A stretch of DNA of 64,000 bases from the NCBI RefSeq assembly GCF_000176155.1, contig NZ_ACZO01000006.1, positions 806,001 through 870,000 of the forward strand, written 5' to 3'. The DNA is from Vibrio metschnikovii CIP 69.14. GTDB lineage: Bacteria > Pseudomonadota > Gammaproteobacteria > Enterobacterales > Vibrionaceae. Of the stretch, positions 27,233 through 35,855 are shown piece after piece. A program made the translations under genes and the position numbers. Under the pieces are notes generated by a model. The model had not been told where the DNA came from. It was given only the letters and a program-made list of their open reading frames with translations, and made no database searches. Position 1 is the first letter of the stretch. Every line of letters starts with the position of its first letter.

Positions 27233-28294
27233 ATGATGCCATTAAAAACTGATGAATTAAGAACCCAAGCCCTTGGCCCAATGCCAACGCCGGCTGAATT
27301 AAGCCTTGCTCATCCAGTGACCCATGAGGTTGCCGAACGCATTGCTCACTCACGTCAACAAATTGAACAAATCCTATCGGGTCAAGATGACCGCTTATTG
27401 GTCATTGTCGGCCCCTGCTCTGTCCATGATACCCATGCCGCACTTGAGTACGCACGCCGATTAAGTGAGATACAAGATCAGTATCGTGACCAACTGTTCA
27501 TTGTCATGCGTACCTATTTTGAAAAACCACGCACCGTGGTTGGCTGGAAAGGTCTGATCACTGATCCTAATTTAGATGGCTCCTATGCGTTAGAAGCTGG
27601 CTTAAACAAAGCACGTCAATTGTTACTCGATATCAATAAACTCGGACTAGCAACGGCAACCGAATTTCTCGACATGATCACGGGGCAATACATTGCAGAC
27701 CTGATCAGTTGGGGAGCGATTGGTGCGCGTACTACAGAGTCGCAAATTCACCGAGAAATGGCCTCGGCACTTTCTTGCCCTGTCGGTTTTAAAAATGGCA
27801 CGAATGGCAATGTCAAAATTGCGATTGATGCCATTCGTGCCGCTCATGCCTCACACTACTTTTATTCGCCTGATAAAAATGGGCGCATGACCGTCTATCG
27901 CACCAGCGGTAACCCCTACGGACACGTCATTTTACGTGGTGGGGAAAGTGGCCCAAACTTTGATGTAGATTCAATTAATAGCGCTTGCGCTCAACTGGCT
28001 GAATTTAATTTACCTGAACGATTAGTGGTTGATTTTAGCCATGCCAATTGTCAAAAACAGCATCGCAAACAGCTTGAAGTTGCTGAAGAGATTGGTCGTC
28101 AAATTGAATCCGGCAGCCATAAGGTCGCGGGTATTATGGCTGAAAGTTTTCTTATTGAAGGCAATCAATCCATGTGTAACTTGAATAATTTAACCTATGG
28201 CCAGTCGATCACGGATCCTTGTTTAAGCTGGGATGATACCGCAACAATGCTCACTCGCCTTGCGCAAGCGATAAACACTCGACGTACTCAATAA
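27233..28294 (+). CDS. aroH: 3-deoxy-7-phosphoheptulonate (DAHP) synthase, AroH-type
   Basis: 353 residues from the ATG at 27233 (AGG box upstream; 37 further codons are open but Ser/Leu-rich and not family-like). It condenses PEP with erythrose 4-phosphate in the first step of the shikimate pathway. Metal and substrate motifs are intact: VGPCSVHD, MRTYFEKPRT, GWKGLITDP, GARTTESQIHRE, GFKNGTNG, VVDFSHANCQKQHR. Segments such as GRMTVYRTSGNPYGH, LVVDFSHANCQKQHRKQLEV and AGIMAESF agree better with E. coli AroH (tryptophan-sensitive) than with AroF or AroG, so I assign the Trp isoform, by sequence memory only. A TTGACC at 27079-27084 may be the -35 element; no clear Trp operator was found. Confidence 0.93.
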   Translation: MMPLKTDELRTQALGPMPTPAELSLAHPVTHEVAERIAHSRQQIEQILSGQDDRLLVIVGPCSVHDTHAALEYARRLSEIQDQYRDQLFIVMRTYFEKPRTVVGWKGLITDPNLDGSYALEAGLNKARQLLLDINKLGLATATEFLDMITGQYIADLISWGAIGARTTESQIHREMASALSCPVGFKNGTNGNVKIAIDAIRAAHASHYFYSPDKNGRMTVYRTSGNPYGHVILRGGESGPNFDVDSINSACAQLAEFNLPERLVVDFSHANCQKQHRKQLEVAEEIGRQIESGSHKVAGIMAESFLIEGNQSMCNLNNLTYGQSITDPCLSWDDTATMLTRLAQAINTRRTQ

Positions 28295-28311
28295 AATAAG
28301 GAATTTAAGTT

Positions 28312-28794
28312 ATGCCTTCTTTTGATATTGTTTCAGAAGTTGATACCGTAGAACTGCGTAATGCCGTAGATAACTCTAATCGTGAACTCGCCACACGCTT
28401 TGATTTTCGTAATGTCGACGCCAGTTTCGAGCTCAAAGATGAGACAGTAAAATTAGCTGCTGAAGATGATTTTCAACTTAATCAAATGTTGGATATCCTG
28501 CGTGGCAATTTAGCCAAGCGCGGTGTTGATGCGCGAGCTATGGAGCTAAAAGACTCCGTCCATTCAGGTAAAAACTGGTACAAGGATGTTGTATTTAAAC
28601 AAGGGATCGAATCATTACTGGCCAAGAAGGTGGTCAAGATGATCAAAGATGCCAAGCTCAAGGTACAAGCCTCTATTCAAGGCGATAAAATTCGAGTCAG
28701 CGGCAAAAAACGCGATGATTTACAGACGGTGATCGCCTTTTTAAAAGAAAGTAACCTAGAACAACCTTTCCAATATAATAACTTTCGCGAATAA
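28312..28794 (+). CDS. YajQ family nucleotide-binding protein
   Basis: 160 residues, typical of YajQ (UPF0234). The start [36 protein letters not shown] and the C-terminal [18 protein letters not shown] are characteristic. The protein has two tandem ferredoxin-like folds; homologues in Xanthomonas bind cyclic di-GMP, and E. coli YajQ binds nucleotides or RNA. A good AAGGAA box precedes the ATG. It begins 17 bp after the DAHP synthase stop and is probably cotranscribed with it, ending at the strong terminator at 28797-28835. Confidence 0.94.
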   Translation: MPSFDIVSEVDTVELRNAVDNSNRELATRFDFRNVDASFELKDETVKLAAEDDFQLNQMLDILRGNLAKRGVDARAMELKDSVHSGKNWYKDVVFKQGIESLLAKKVVKMIKDAKLKVQASIQGDKIRVSGKKRDDLQTVIAFLKESNLEQPFQYNNFRE

Positions 28795-28796
28795 CA

Positions 28797-28835
28797 AAAA
28801 AATCCAGTCTCTATTGCTCTAGAGGCTGGATTTTT
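28797..28835 (+). terminator. Bidirectional terminator between yajQ and the coiled-coil gene
   Basis: AATCCAGTCTCTA/TAGAGGCTGGATT (13-bp stem with one G-U pair, 6-nt loop) is flanked by an A run on the left and TTTTT on the right, so it can serve both convergent genes. Confidence 0.9.
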
Positions 28836-28855
28836 CAATGCTTAACCGCGTGGTG

Positions 28856-29599
28856 CTATAAACCTATTTCAGCCGATAATGATTTAATTTCTTGTAAATC
28901 CAGCTGATGAACGCGTAACATTTGTTCTACTTGGCTTAACCTTGAACTCGCCGCATCTTGCTTATCACAAGCATCCGATTTTGCATCCCAAGATTGGCCT
29001 TTTAAATAAACATCACACTCTTTTTTCAAGATAGGTAAAGCATCATTCAACTGCTTTTGCTCTTTCTGTAGCTGTTCAACTTCTTGCTTAATCTTTAGCT
29101 CTTTTTGAAATAACTCTCGTGAACGCTCAAAAAGTATCGATTGCATGTCCGCTTGACGATGTAATCGTGCATTTTTCTCATCAGCACTTTGTAATGCGTT
29201 GTTTTGCTTTGCTAATTGCTGATCCAACGATAAGTTAACTTTTTCTAATTCTGCAATCTGTTGTTCTAATTGATCCAACTGCTCTTGATTTTGTTGTTTT
29301 TGCTGCTCAAGATGCTGTTGCAGTTTCACTTGCCACTCTTGCTCTTGTCGCTCTGCCTGCTGAGCCGTTTGTTCATTTAATGCCTTCGCATTTTCTTGTA
29401 ACGCTTGAACATTGACCTGCAAACCAGCATAAGCGGTTTGCCATTTAGTCTCTGTCACCGACGAACCGACTAATCCTCCTAATGCCAACCCTAATGCTGC
29501 CGCTAACCCAATATAGAGGTAACTGCGTTTGTCACGTTGTTCGATGACAACAACATCTTGGTGTTCATCTGCCTTTTTTTGATTCACGTTGACTCCCAA
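28856..29599 (-). CDS. Single-pass membrane coiled-coil protein of unknown function
   Basis: 247 residues. A short charged N-terminus is followed by one membrane segment near residues 27-48 (YLYIGLAAALGLALGGLVGSSV, glycine-zipper-like) and then a long Gln/Glu/Lys-rich coiled coil over about 60-190 (repeated heptads such as QQKQQNQEQLDQLEQQIAELEK shortened here). Two cysteines in the C-terminal part (KKECDVYL and SDACDKQ) could form a disulfide if this part is periplasmic. Such proteins are sometimes annotated as partitioning proteins because of the coiled coil alone; nothing here supports that. It is probably an operon with the small membrane gene 8 bp upstream. Confidence 0.8.
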   Translation of the reverse strand: MGVNVNQKKADEHQDVVVIEQRDKRSYLYIGLAAALGLALGGLVGSSVTETKWQTAYAGLQVNVQALQENAKALNEQTAQQAERQEQEWQVKLQQHLEQQKQQNQEQLDQLEQQIAELEKVNLSLDQQLAKQNNALQSADEKNARLHRQADMQSILFERSRELFQKELKIKQEVEQLQKEQKQLNDALPILKKECDVYLKGQSWDAKSDACDKQDAASSRLSQVEQMLRVHQLDLQEIKSLSAEIGL

Positions 29600-29606
29600 T
29601 TTAGCA

Positions 29607-29765
29607 TCAGCGAATTAATTCAGTGACCACAAGCGAAGCGGTATAAAGAGCAAAAGCCGATAATAAAACAATCACTACCCACTTTTGAAGTTTCTCATTA
29701 GTTCCATAACGGATTAAAAGAAAAGCGAGAACAATAAATACCCCAATAAAAATCAATCTGGTCAT
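29607..29765 (-). CDS. Small two-helix membrane protein
   Basis: 52 residues from the ATG at 29765, supported by a GGAG box eight bases upstream; the frame is open further but those codons have no start signal. Two hydrophobic segments (LIFIGVFIVLAFLLIRY and WVVIVLLSAFALYTASLVV) flank a short charged loop (GTNEKLQK), so both ends should face the same side of the inner membrane. It lies 7 bp before the coiled-coil gene and is probably its cotranscribed partner. The family is not recognised. Confidence 0.7.
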   Translation of the reverse strand: MTRLIFIGVFIVLAFLLIRYGTNEKLQKWVVIVLLSAFALYTASLVVTELIR

Positions 29766-30088
29766 AGTATGCTCCGGTTTTATTTTGCCTACTTCAATGA
29801 CATTCGGTAAAACAAGTGTAGCTCTCAAGCCTGTTGCTGCTTGCTATTTTATACCATTTATTACACCAAATAGGTCAAAGAAAAATGGATTAACCTGCTG
29901 TTATGTCAATAATTTAACTGAGTTCACTTTGAAGGTGGCGTTTTTTCAAACAGTGCTGATTTTTTACGCTGACTCATGGACTGCGCTCCTTTGTTCATTC
30001 CAGTCATTTACCGTTAAATTTGCAGATGACATCACACTTTATTTTGGGTAATATCGCCAAGCAAATTATTGTAACACTAGATAATTGT
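29766..30088. other. Intergenic region upstream of the glycine riboswitch
   Basis: No gene, repeat or clear operator was found. It must hold the promoter of the divergent small-membrane gene and that of the riboswitch transcript; AT-rich candidates (GATAAT near 30080) lack a convincing -35 element. Confidence 0.4.
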
Positions 30089-30317
30089 TCCGTTGAAGAC
30101 AGCAGGAGAGTGGTTATTAACTAAATTATAACACTTAGTTAACTATACCCGCCGAAGAAGTAAATCTTTCAGGTGCTTTATTCTTTTTTGAAGATAAAAG
30201 CGAGGACTGTTGTTGGAGGAACCTCTGGAGAGAACCGTTCAATCGGTCGCCGAAGGAGCAAGCTGTGCTGATCACATCAGCAGAGTGAAACTCTCAGGCA
30301 AAAGGACAGAGGAGTGA
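30089..30317 (+). ncRNA. Tandem glycine riboswitch
   Basis: Two adjacent gcvT-type glycine aptamers. Aptamer I runs from about 30091 (GTTGAAGAC, AGCAGGAGAGTGG, CCCGCCGAAGAAGTAAA, TCTTTCAGGTGC) to about 30205; the linker and aptamer II (GGAGGAACCTCTGGAGAGA, CGCCGAAGGAGCAAGC, GAAACTCTCAGGCAAAAGGAC) reach about 30317. The conserved blocks match the V. cholerae tandem riboswitch described upstream of VC1422, which likewise encodes a sodium:alanine/glycine symporter. The paired GCTGATCACATCAGC arm of aptamer II is intact. About 190 nt separate the aptamers from the start codon; an imperfect hairpin at 30381-30412 followed by a T-rich stretch may be the expression platform. Confidence 0.95.
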
Positions 30318-30503
30318 AAGGTTTTATGATTCTAAGCCTTATGGCTTTGCTCACTTTACTTAAACAACGCTGATAATGACTTTGTACCACAGGTATCGTG
30401 GCACGGTTTTCTTTGTGTGTTGTTTTATCGCGGTGAGTTTGACTGAATATATTATTCAGCCCCTTTCCTCTTCTCCTTATGTTGACACTATTAAGGGGAA
30501 ATA

Positions 30504-31877
30504 ATGACCAACCTACAAACACTGCTACAAACTATTGATCACTTTATTTGGGGCCCACCACTACTGATCCTACTCGTAGGAACCGGGATCTATTTTACCT
30601 TTCGTTTAGGCTTACTGCAGTTTCGTTACCTACCCTCTGCGATTAAAATGGTATTTAGTAAAGAACCCGGCGATAAACAAGGTGATGTATCAAGCTTCGC
30701 AGCACTTTGCACCGCGCTTTCCGCTACCATTGGCACTGGAAATATTGTTGGAGTTGCCACGGCAATTAAACTGGGCGGCCCAGGCGCATTATTTTGGATG
30801 TGGCTGGCGGCTTTATTTGGTATGGCAACAAAATACGCGGAATGCTTACTCGCGGTGAAATACCGTAAAGTCGATGATAAAGGACAAATGGTCGGCGGAC
30901 CGATGTATTATCTGCGCGATGGTGTAGGTTCAAATACTTTAGCAATTTTATTTGCGGTATTTGCCCTGGGTGTCGCCTGTTTTGGGATCGGCACTTTCCC
31001 ACAAGTTAATGCCATTTTAGACGCGACTCAAATTTCTTTCGGTGTACCCCGAGAGATGTCCGCTGTTGTACTGACCATCCTAGTCGCCTTTGTCACCGTC
31101 GGTGGTATTCAATCTATCGCCAAAGTCGCGGGTAAAGTTGTGCCTATTATGGCGCTTTTTTACGTCGTTGCTTGTTTGAGTGTCATCATCAGTAATGGGG
31201 ATAAGCTGCTAGAAGCGATTCAACTGGTGTTGGTTTCCGCCTTTACGCCAACCGCAGCCAGTGGCGGATTTTTAGGCGCAAGTATCATGTTGGCGATTCA
31301 ATCGGGTATTGCACGTGGTGTCTTTTCCAATGAGTCTGGCTTAGGCAGTGCGCCAATGGCCGCCGCTGCAGCAAAAACCGACTCTTGTGTGAAACAAGGC
31401 CTGATTTCAATGACGGGCACCTTCTTTGATACGATCATCATTTGTACCATGACGGGTCTGGCGTTGATTTTAACCGGTGCATGGCAAAGCGATTTTGCTG
31501 GTGCGGCGATGACGACCCATGCCTTCGCCACGGGCCTTAATGCCCAAACCCTTGGGCCATTACTGGTTTCTGTTGGGCTGATTTTTTTCGCTTTTACCAC
31601 GATTTTAGGTTGGAATTATTATGGTGAGCGCTGCGTAGTCTTCTTATGGGGAACCAAGGCTGTGCTGCCTTATAAGGTAATTTTTATCGGCTTAGTCGCC
31701 TCTGGTGCTTTTCTTCATCTCGATCTGATTTGGATTATTGCCGATATCGTTAACGGATTAATGGCGATTCCTAACCTGATCGGCTTAATCGCTTTGCGTC
31801 ATGTCGTTATAAAAGAGACTAAGCTTTATTTTGAAGCGCAATTACCAGCCTTAAAAACCATTAAAGCCAAAGCGTAG
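30504..31877 (+). CDS. Sodium:alanine/glycine symporter (AGCS family)
   Basis: 457 residues, the usual AGCS length, with about ten membrane helices. It takes up alanine or glycine with sodium ions. Family blocks seen: GTGIYFTFRLGLLQFR near the N-terminus, SSFAALCTALSATIGTGNIVGVATA (the sodium/substrate signature, about residues 55-80), GPGALFWMWLAALFGMATKYAE, SNESGLGSAPMAAAAAKT and GWNYYGERC. AAGGGGA precedes the ATG by seven bases. The tandem glycine riboswitch in its leader points to glycine as a physiological substrate and to glycine-dependent control. Confidence 0.95.
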   Translation: MTNLQTLLQTIDHFIWGPPLLILLVGTGIYFTFRLGLLQFRYLPSAIKMVFSKEPGDKQGDVSSFAALCTALSATIGTGNIVGVATAIKLGGPGALFWMWLAALFGMATKYAECLLAVKYRKVDDKGQMVGGPMYYLRDGVGSNTLAILFAVFALGVACFGIGTFPQVNAILDATQISFGVPREMSAVVLTILVAFVTVGGIQSIAKVAGKVVPIMALFYVVACLSVIISNGDKLLEAIQLVLVSAFTPTAASGGFLGASIMLAIQSGIARGVFSNESGLGSAPMAAAAAKTDSCVKQGLISMTGTFFDTIIICTMTGLALILTGAWQSDFAGAAMTTHAFATGLNAQTLGPLLVSVGLIFFAFTTILGWNYYGERCVVFLWGTKAVLPYKVIFIGLVASGAFLHLDLIWIIADIVNGLMAIPNLIGLIALRHVVIKETKLYFEAQLPALKTIKAKA

Positions 31878-31894
31878 TGTAATCTTGTTACTGC

Positions 31895-32018
31895 TATACC
31901 CAAACAACTTGGAGTTGCAGGTAGGCGGCAAGTGAGTTCATCCCCATGAGCATAGACGGGCTATGTGATTGGGGTGAACGAACGCAGCCCCCCTGCAGCT
32001 TCAAGTAGGAAGGGTATA
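31895..32018. repeat. ERIC element
   Basis: A 124-bp imperfect palindrome starting TATACCCAAACAACTTG and ending CAAGTAGGAAGGGTATA. It contains the ERIC core TCATCCCCATGAGCATAG ... TGTGATTGGGGTGAACGAACG, which matches the classic enterobacterial ERIC primer sites. It lies 18 bp after the symporter stop and 12 bp from the group II intron end. Confidence 0.9.
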
Positions 32019-32029
32019 AATTGACTTTA

Positions 32030-33919
32030 ATCGAGTAGGAGGCGGGATCACTCCCGCCGTCCTCTCACACCACCGTACAAGCGTGGATCGCATACGGCGG
32101 TTCCGAATAGATTTTCAATGTTTCATACCCTTCCAACAATGAGTATAACCCCAACTCTTCCAACCGTTTGTTGGGTAAAGCCTGATTGACTTGGGGCGTC
32201 CGTGAGAGTTTCCACCATCCTTTATCTGAACCTGCGACTTTCCATGCATTAGGTTTGGCGACTCCTAAACTAATCAGCCACATCGCTATGCTGTATTTCC
32301 GCTTTTTCTGTTTTAGACGGTAGCACCGCAGTCGGCGTCTTATCCAACTGTCTAGGTGACTCATCGATGACGGCCTTAAGCCCAGTTTAAAGTAGTTCTG
32401 CCAACCTCGTAGATACGTCGATAGTTCCTTGATGATTGCCGGGAACGTTCGTCCTCTATTTCGTTTGGTGACTTGTCGCACTCGTTTCTTCATTTGATGC
32501 ATGGCGTCATCACTGATACCTATCACACCATCATCGTTGAAGCGGTGTCCCAAGTAGCTACGCTCACTCACTCTGGTCGCCGCACTTTTCTCACGGTTTA
32601 CCCGTAATTTAAGCGTCTGCTCCAAGAACTCCGTAACCGAGGTTTTCACCCGTTGCGCTGCTGCTTCACTACCTACGTAGATTTGGCAATCGTCTGCGTA
32701 TCGGCAGAACTTATGACCTCTACGTTCTAACTCTTTATCAAGCTCATCCAATACGATATTAGAGAGCAGCGGCGACAGAGGACCTCCTTGTGGGGTTCCT
32801 CTTTGTCTTCGCTCTATCACTCCATTTCGCATCAGACCACTTTGTAGATATTTCCTGATCAGTTTCAGCACCCGTTTATCCGCGATATCTTGAGACAGCC
32901 GATACATCAGTCTGTCGTGATTGACGGTATCGAAGTACTTCTCCAGATCTATATCGACTACATATCCCCGCCCTTCTCGAATGTATTCACTCGCTTTCGA
33001 CAAAGCATGATGAGCACTCCTTCTTGGTCTGAACCCGAAGCTGCTCTTTGAGAACTTCGGCTCATACAACTGTGTCAGGAGCTGTGCCATCGCTTGTTGT
33101 ACGATGCGATCCTGAACGGTTGGGATACCCAGTTGGCGTACTCCACCTTTTGGCTTGGGGATTTCTACACCCAGAACGGGAGACGGTTGGTAACTTCCAT
33201 CCAGTAAAGACTGGCGAAGTTGCTGCCCATTATCCAACTGGCGAAGCTTTTCCAAGGTCGCTGTGATCGTCAGTCTATCTACCCCACCGCACCCCTTGTT
33301 GCGCTTCACCTGTTTGGTCGCAGCGTTTAAATTACCCGGACTGAACATCTGTTCGAGTAATCGAGTGGTGTCCATCAAGACTCGTCCTTCTTTCTATGCC
33401 AAATCAGCTTGTTACGCTTCGTTTCCGTCAGTTCCACTTTTGGCTTCACCAATCGGAACGTAGAGATGGGTCGCATCGTTACTGTTACTCCACTGATTTG
33501 AATATCTGGCGACTGCTTCTTGACCTATTCAGTTCCGGCCTTCCCTTAAGTTGTACTTCCTCAAGGTACTATGCCTTCTGCTGACTCCTTATTACCCATC
33601 AGCATCCATCACTGGCTGCTTAGTTTCGTCCGAAACAGATAATAAGATCTCCCGAGGTAAGACGTTGTTCTTTCTCGTGGTCATGCCTGATTTACTGCAT
33701 CGCACTTCTCGTCGAGTCGTTGGGCTATTCTATCTATTGCTAGGTTACCCAAGTCGACACAGCCTACTATCAGATTTCTGTTCGTCATCACCACGTTTTG
33801 CCATTTGCTTCCTTCAGATTTCACCTCACGATGAACACCCTTGCATAGGCTAACGGTTCCCGCTCGACTGAGCCCGTAGAGGACTTTCACCTCCTAGATC
33901 AACGCCATGCTCGGCGCAC
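32030..33919 (-). mobile_element. Group II intron, probably class C, with its maturase gene
   Basis: On the minus strand the RNA begins GTGCGCCGAGCATGGCG at 33919 (the GUGYG start of group II introns), runs through about 540 nt of ribozyme domains I-III, the reverse transcriptase frame, a domain V-like hairpin that overlaps the end of that frame (CCGTATGCG ... GCTTGTACGG, about 32076-32106) and a domain VI-like hairpin (GGCGGGAGTGATCCCGCC), ending CCTACTCGAT near 32030. The 5' exon is an intrinsic terminator with its T run directly abutting the intron, which is the insertion preference of class C introns. The 3' limit is uncertain by a few bases. Confidence 0.88.
32065..33375 (-). CDS. ltrA: Group II intron-encoded reverse transcriptase/maturase
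   Basis: 436 residues from the ATG at 33375 (a TTG directly before it is also possible). The protein reverse-transcribes and helps splice its host intron. Reverse-transcriptase blocks are visible: NKGCGGVD (block 0/1), IPKPKGGVRQLGIPTVQDRI, SFGFRPRRSAHHAL, VVDIDLEKYFDTVNHD, QGGPLSPLLSNIVLDELD, and the active site YADD at residues 226-229 (FCRYADDCQIYV). A maturase (X) domain follows, with the group II maturase region LSTYLRGWQNYFKLG. No zinc-finger endonuclease domain is present after it, as in class C proteins. The frame is intact, so the element could still be mobile. Confidence 0.93.
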   Translation of the reverse strand: MDTTRLLEQMFSPGNLNAATKQVKRNKGCGGVDRLTITATLEKLRQLDNGQQLRQSLLDGSYQPSPVLGVEIPKPKGGVRQLGIPTVQDRIVQQAMAQLLTQLYEPKFSKSSFGFRPRRSAHHALSKASEYIREGRGYVVDIDLEKYFDTVNHDRLMYRLSQDIADKRVLKLIRKYLQSGLMRNGVIERRQRGTPQGGPLSPLLSNIVLDELDKELERRGHKFCRYADDCQIYVGSEAAAQRVKTSVTEFLEQTLKLRVNREKSAATRVSERSYLGHRFNDDGVIGISDDAMHQMKKRVRQVTKRNRGRTFPAIIKELSTYLRGWQNYFKLGLRPSSMSHLDSWIRRRLRCYRLKQKKRKYSIAMWLISLGVAKPNAWKVAGSDKGWWKLSRTPQVNQALPNKRLEELGLYSLLEGYETLKIYSEPPYAIHACTVV

Positions 33920-33922
33920 AAA

Positions 33923-33956
33923 AAAAGGGCTTGAGAATATCTCAAGCCCTTTTCTG
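33923..33956 (-). terminator. Terminator of the LysE-family gene, used as intron insertion site
   Basis: GGGCTTGAG/CTCAAGCCC (extended by A-T pairs, loop AATAT) followed on the minus strand by seven T residues ending exactly at the intron's first base. It lies about 20 bp after the stop of the gene at 33972. Confidence 0.92.
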
Positions 33957-33971
33957 TTCGAAAATTGATAG

Positions 33972-34607
33972 CTATTCAATGTCATCCGTCATTAATTTGA
34001 AGCCTAATCCGACCAAAACCACCCCGGTTGTCCCCTCCATCCAACGCATAAATGAGCTATTTTTTAGTAAATTTTTTGCCGAACTCAACGTTCCAGCCAA
34101 CCCACACTGCCAAAGCATTGCAATGACAAAATGAATCGCAGCCATTAATAACGACTGTAGCAAAGGAGAATATTCAGGATTGATAAACTGCGGCAAAAAA
34201 GCCAAGTAAAATACCGCGGTTTTCGGGTTAAGCACGTTAGATAAGAAACCTTCTCGTAGCGAACGGCGAGGATTTAGTTGTGTATGTTGCAGGGTAACAA
34301 TATCGATCCCGCTTGGTGACTTCATTAAAGTACGTAAACTAGACAATCCCAGCCAAATCAAATAAGCGGCACCGATCATCTTCATCACCTGAAACAGCTC
34401 AGCCGATTGGGTTAAAATCGCCGAAATACCGATCGCTGAAAACGTGGCATGGACAAATAGACCAATACAAATCCCCAAACTGGTGATACAGCCATCAGCC
34501 ATACCTGCTCGGGACGTATTGCGGATCACTAACGCGGTATCTAAACCCGGCGTTAACGTTAAGATGGTAATCGCAATTAAAAACGCTTCAAAGTTTTGAA
34601 TATACAT
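33972..34607 (-). CDS. LysE/RhtB family amino-acid exporter
   Basis: 211 residues with about six membrane helices. The LysE/RhtB signature is visible: LTLTPGLDTALVIRNTSRAG near residues 16-35, then GICIGLFVHATFSAIG, GAAYLIWLGLSSLR and GFLSNVLNPKTAVFYLAFLPQF (about 120-142). Members export amino acids or related metabolites from the cytoplasm; the substrate cannot be told. The gene is a lone unit on the minus strand, and the group II intron has inserted immediately after its terminator, leaving the gene intact. Confidence 0.92.
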   Translation of the reverse strand: MYIQNFEAFLIAITILTLTPGLDTALVIRNTSRAGMADGCITSLGICIGLFVHATFSAIGISAILTQSAELFQVMKMIGAAYLIWLGLSSLRTLMKSPSGIDIVTLQHTQLNPRRSLREGFLSNVLNPKTAVFYLAFLPQFINPEYSPLLQSLLMAAIHFVIAMLWQCGLAGTLSSAKNLLKNSSFMRWMEGTTGVVLVGLGFKLMTDDIE

Positions 34608-34716
34608 AATCTCTCACACAAGTCATTGACACCAAATTGCGTAGAGACAGTTTGCAAAGAACAGACTAAGCCCTCTTTGCACTGCCTTCCCTAGCGGTTG
34701 TTGCGGCTCTGAATGA

Positions 34717-34746
34717 TATAACGATTCAGATCACAAAATCGTTATA
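34717..34746. terminator. Hairpin between the ArsA-type ATPase and LysE genes
   Basis: TATAACGATT and AATCGTTATA pair perfectly over 10 bp with a 10-nt loop, 60 bp past the end of the ATPase gene. No strong T run follows, so its role as a terminator for the cstA operon is only probable. Confidence 0.45.
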
Positions 34747-34805
34747 CCTGAGAGTGAATCACTTGTCTGTAATATTTTTTTACCTTTTGAGCGATTTTCT
34801 TTGGC

Positions 34806-35816
34806 TTAGAAACCAGCTTGGGTAAACTGCATTCCTAGCGCCATTAATTGGTCGGCCCCCTGAATATCAGTCGCTTGTAAAGGGATCGGATAACGCTTGA
34901 GATGGGAAAACTGCTGATCAATTTCCTGTAAATGTTGTTTTTCCTGTTGACGCCGCAAGGCTAAAAATTCGCCATCCGCATGAATCGGTAAAATGCGGTT
35001 AATCACAATCCCAGCGACAGGTAACTTTTCATCGGTCAGTGAGCGTACCGCACGCGTGGTTTCCAAAATAGGCAGTTTTTCTGGGGTTAATACAAATAAA
35101 ATCGCCGTTTGTGAACCATCCAAAAACGTTTCTCGCGTTCGCTGTAATAACCGTTGTCGATTAAGTAAAATTTCCGCAATTGCTTTGTGTCGTTCATCAA
35201 GGCCACTGGTAGCATGCTCTTCTGGACTGCTCAGTGGGTTATCAATATCTTTACCACTATTTGGCGTTAAGTGATCAAGCACCTTGGCAAACTTGTCCGA
35301 TTGTTGGTTACTTTTCAGCAATCCTTGTGTCCAAGCCGCCATCGCTTCTGGAAGAGCGAGTAAACGTAAAGTGTGGCCGGTGGGCGCGGTATCAAAAATC
35401 ACTAAATCATAGTGCTGTAGACCATGCTCTAATGTACGTGCAATACACTCCAATAACGCCGCTTCTTGTGCGCCGGGAGATTGCCCCGTTAAACGAATTT
35501 GCCGCTCAACGGCACCATAAAGCTCAGGACGAGTAAACCGTTTTAACTGGCGGCTGACTTGCTCAAGATGACGAACCACTTCCTCATCTGGGTCAATTTC
35601 TAAACCGTCAAGATTCGGGGCAACTCGGGTGATTTTATCGCCGATCGGTCGGTCAAAGGCATCGCCTAAGCTGTGCGCAGGATCGGTGGAAACCACTAAT
35701 ACTCTCCGACCTCTTTCTGCTGCTAACAAGGCTAACGTTGCTGAAGTGGTGGTTTTACCTACCCCACCTTTTCCGCCAACTAAAATCACTCGTTGATTAT
35801 TCAGTAATAACGCCAC
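34806..35816 (-). CDS. ArsA/Get3-type anion-transporting ATPase-like protein
   Basis: 336 residues from a GTG at 35816 with an AGGAG box seven bases upstream. This is a single-domain member of the ArsA/Get3 branch of the SIMIBI P-loop ATPases. Seen: the deviant Walker A GGKGGVGKTTTSA (about residues 14-26), STDPAHSLGDAF (switch I), and FDTAPTGHTLRLLALP (switch II/A-loop, about 143-158). The metal-binding cysteines of ArsA are not apparent, so arsenite pumping is unlikely; the real client is unknown. It is the third gene of a probable operon behind cstA and ybdD, 39 bp after the latter, which hints at a role in assembling or regulating that transporter (inference). Confidence 0.88.
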   Translation of the reverse strand: MALLLNNQRVILVGGKGGVGKTTTSATLALLAAERGRRVLVVSTDPAHSLGDAFDRPIGDKITRVAPNLDGLEIDPDEEVVRHLEQVSRQLKRFTRPELYGAVERQIRLTGQSPGAQEAALLECIARTLEHGLQHYDLVIFDTAPTGHTLRLLALPEAMAAWTQGLLKSNQQSDKFAKVLDHLTPNSGKDIDNPLSSPEEHATSGLDERHKAIAEILLNRQRLLQRTRETFLDGSQTAILFVLTPEKLPILETTRAVRSLTDEKLPVAGIVINRILPIHADGEFLALRRQQEKQHLQEIDQQFSHLKRYPIPLQATDIQGADQLMALGMQFTQAGF

Positions 35817-35855
35817 CGCTCTCTCCTCTCTGTGAATGTCTGGCCGCTTTTATGT

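Noticed and set aside
33048..33890. Several short frames on both strands inside the group II intron
   Set aside because: They lie in ribozyme sequence or antisense to the maturase and look like chance frames.
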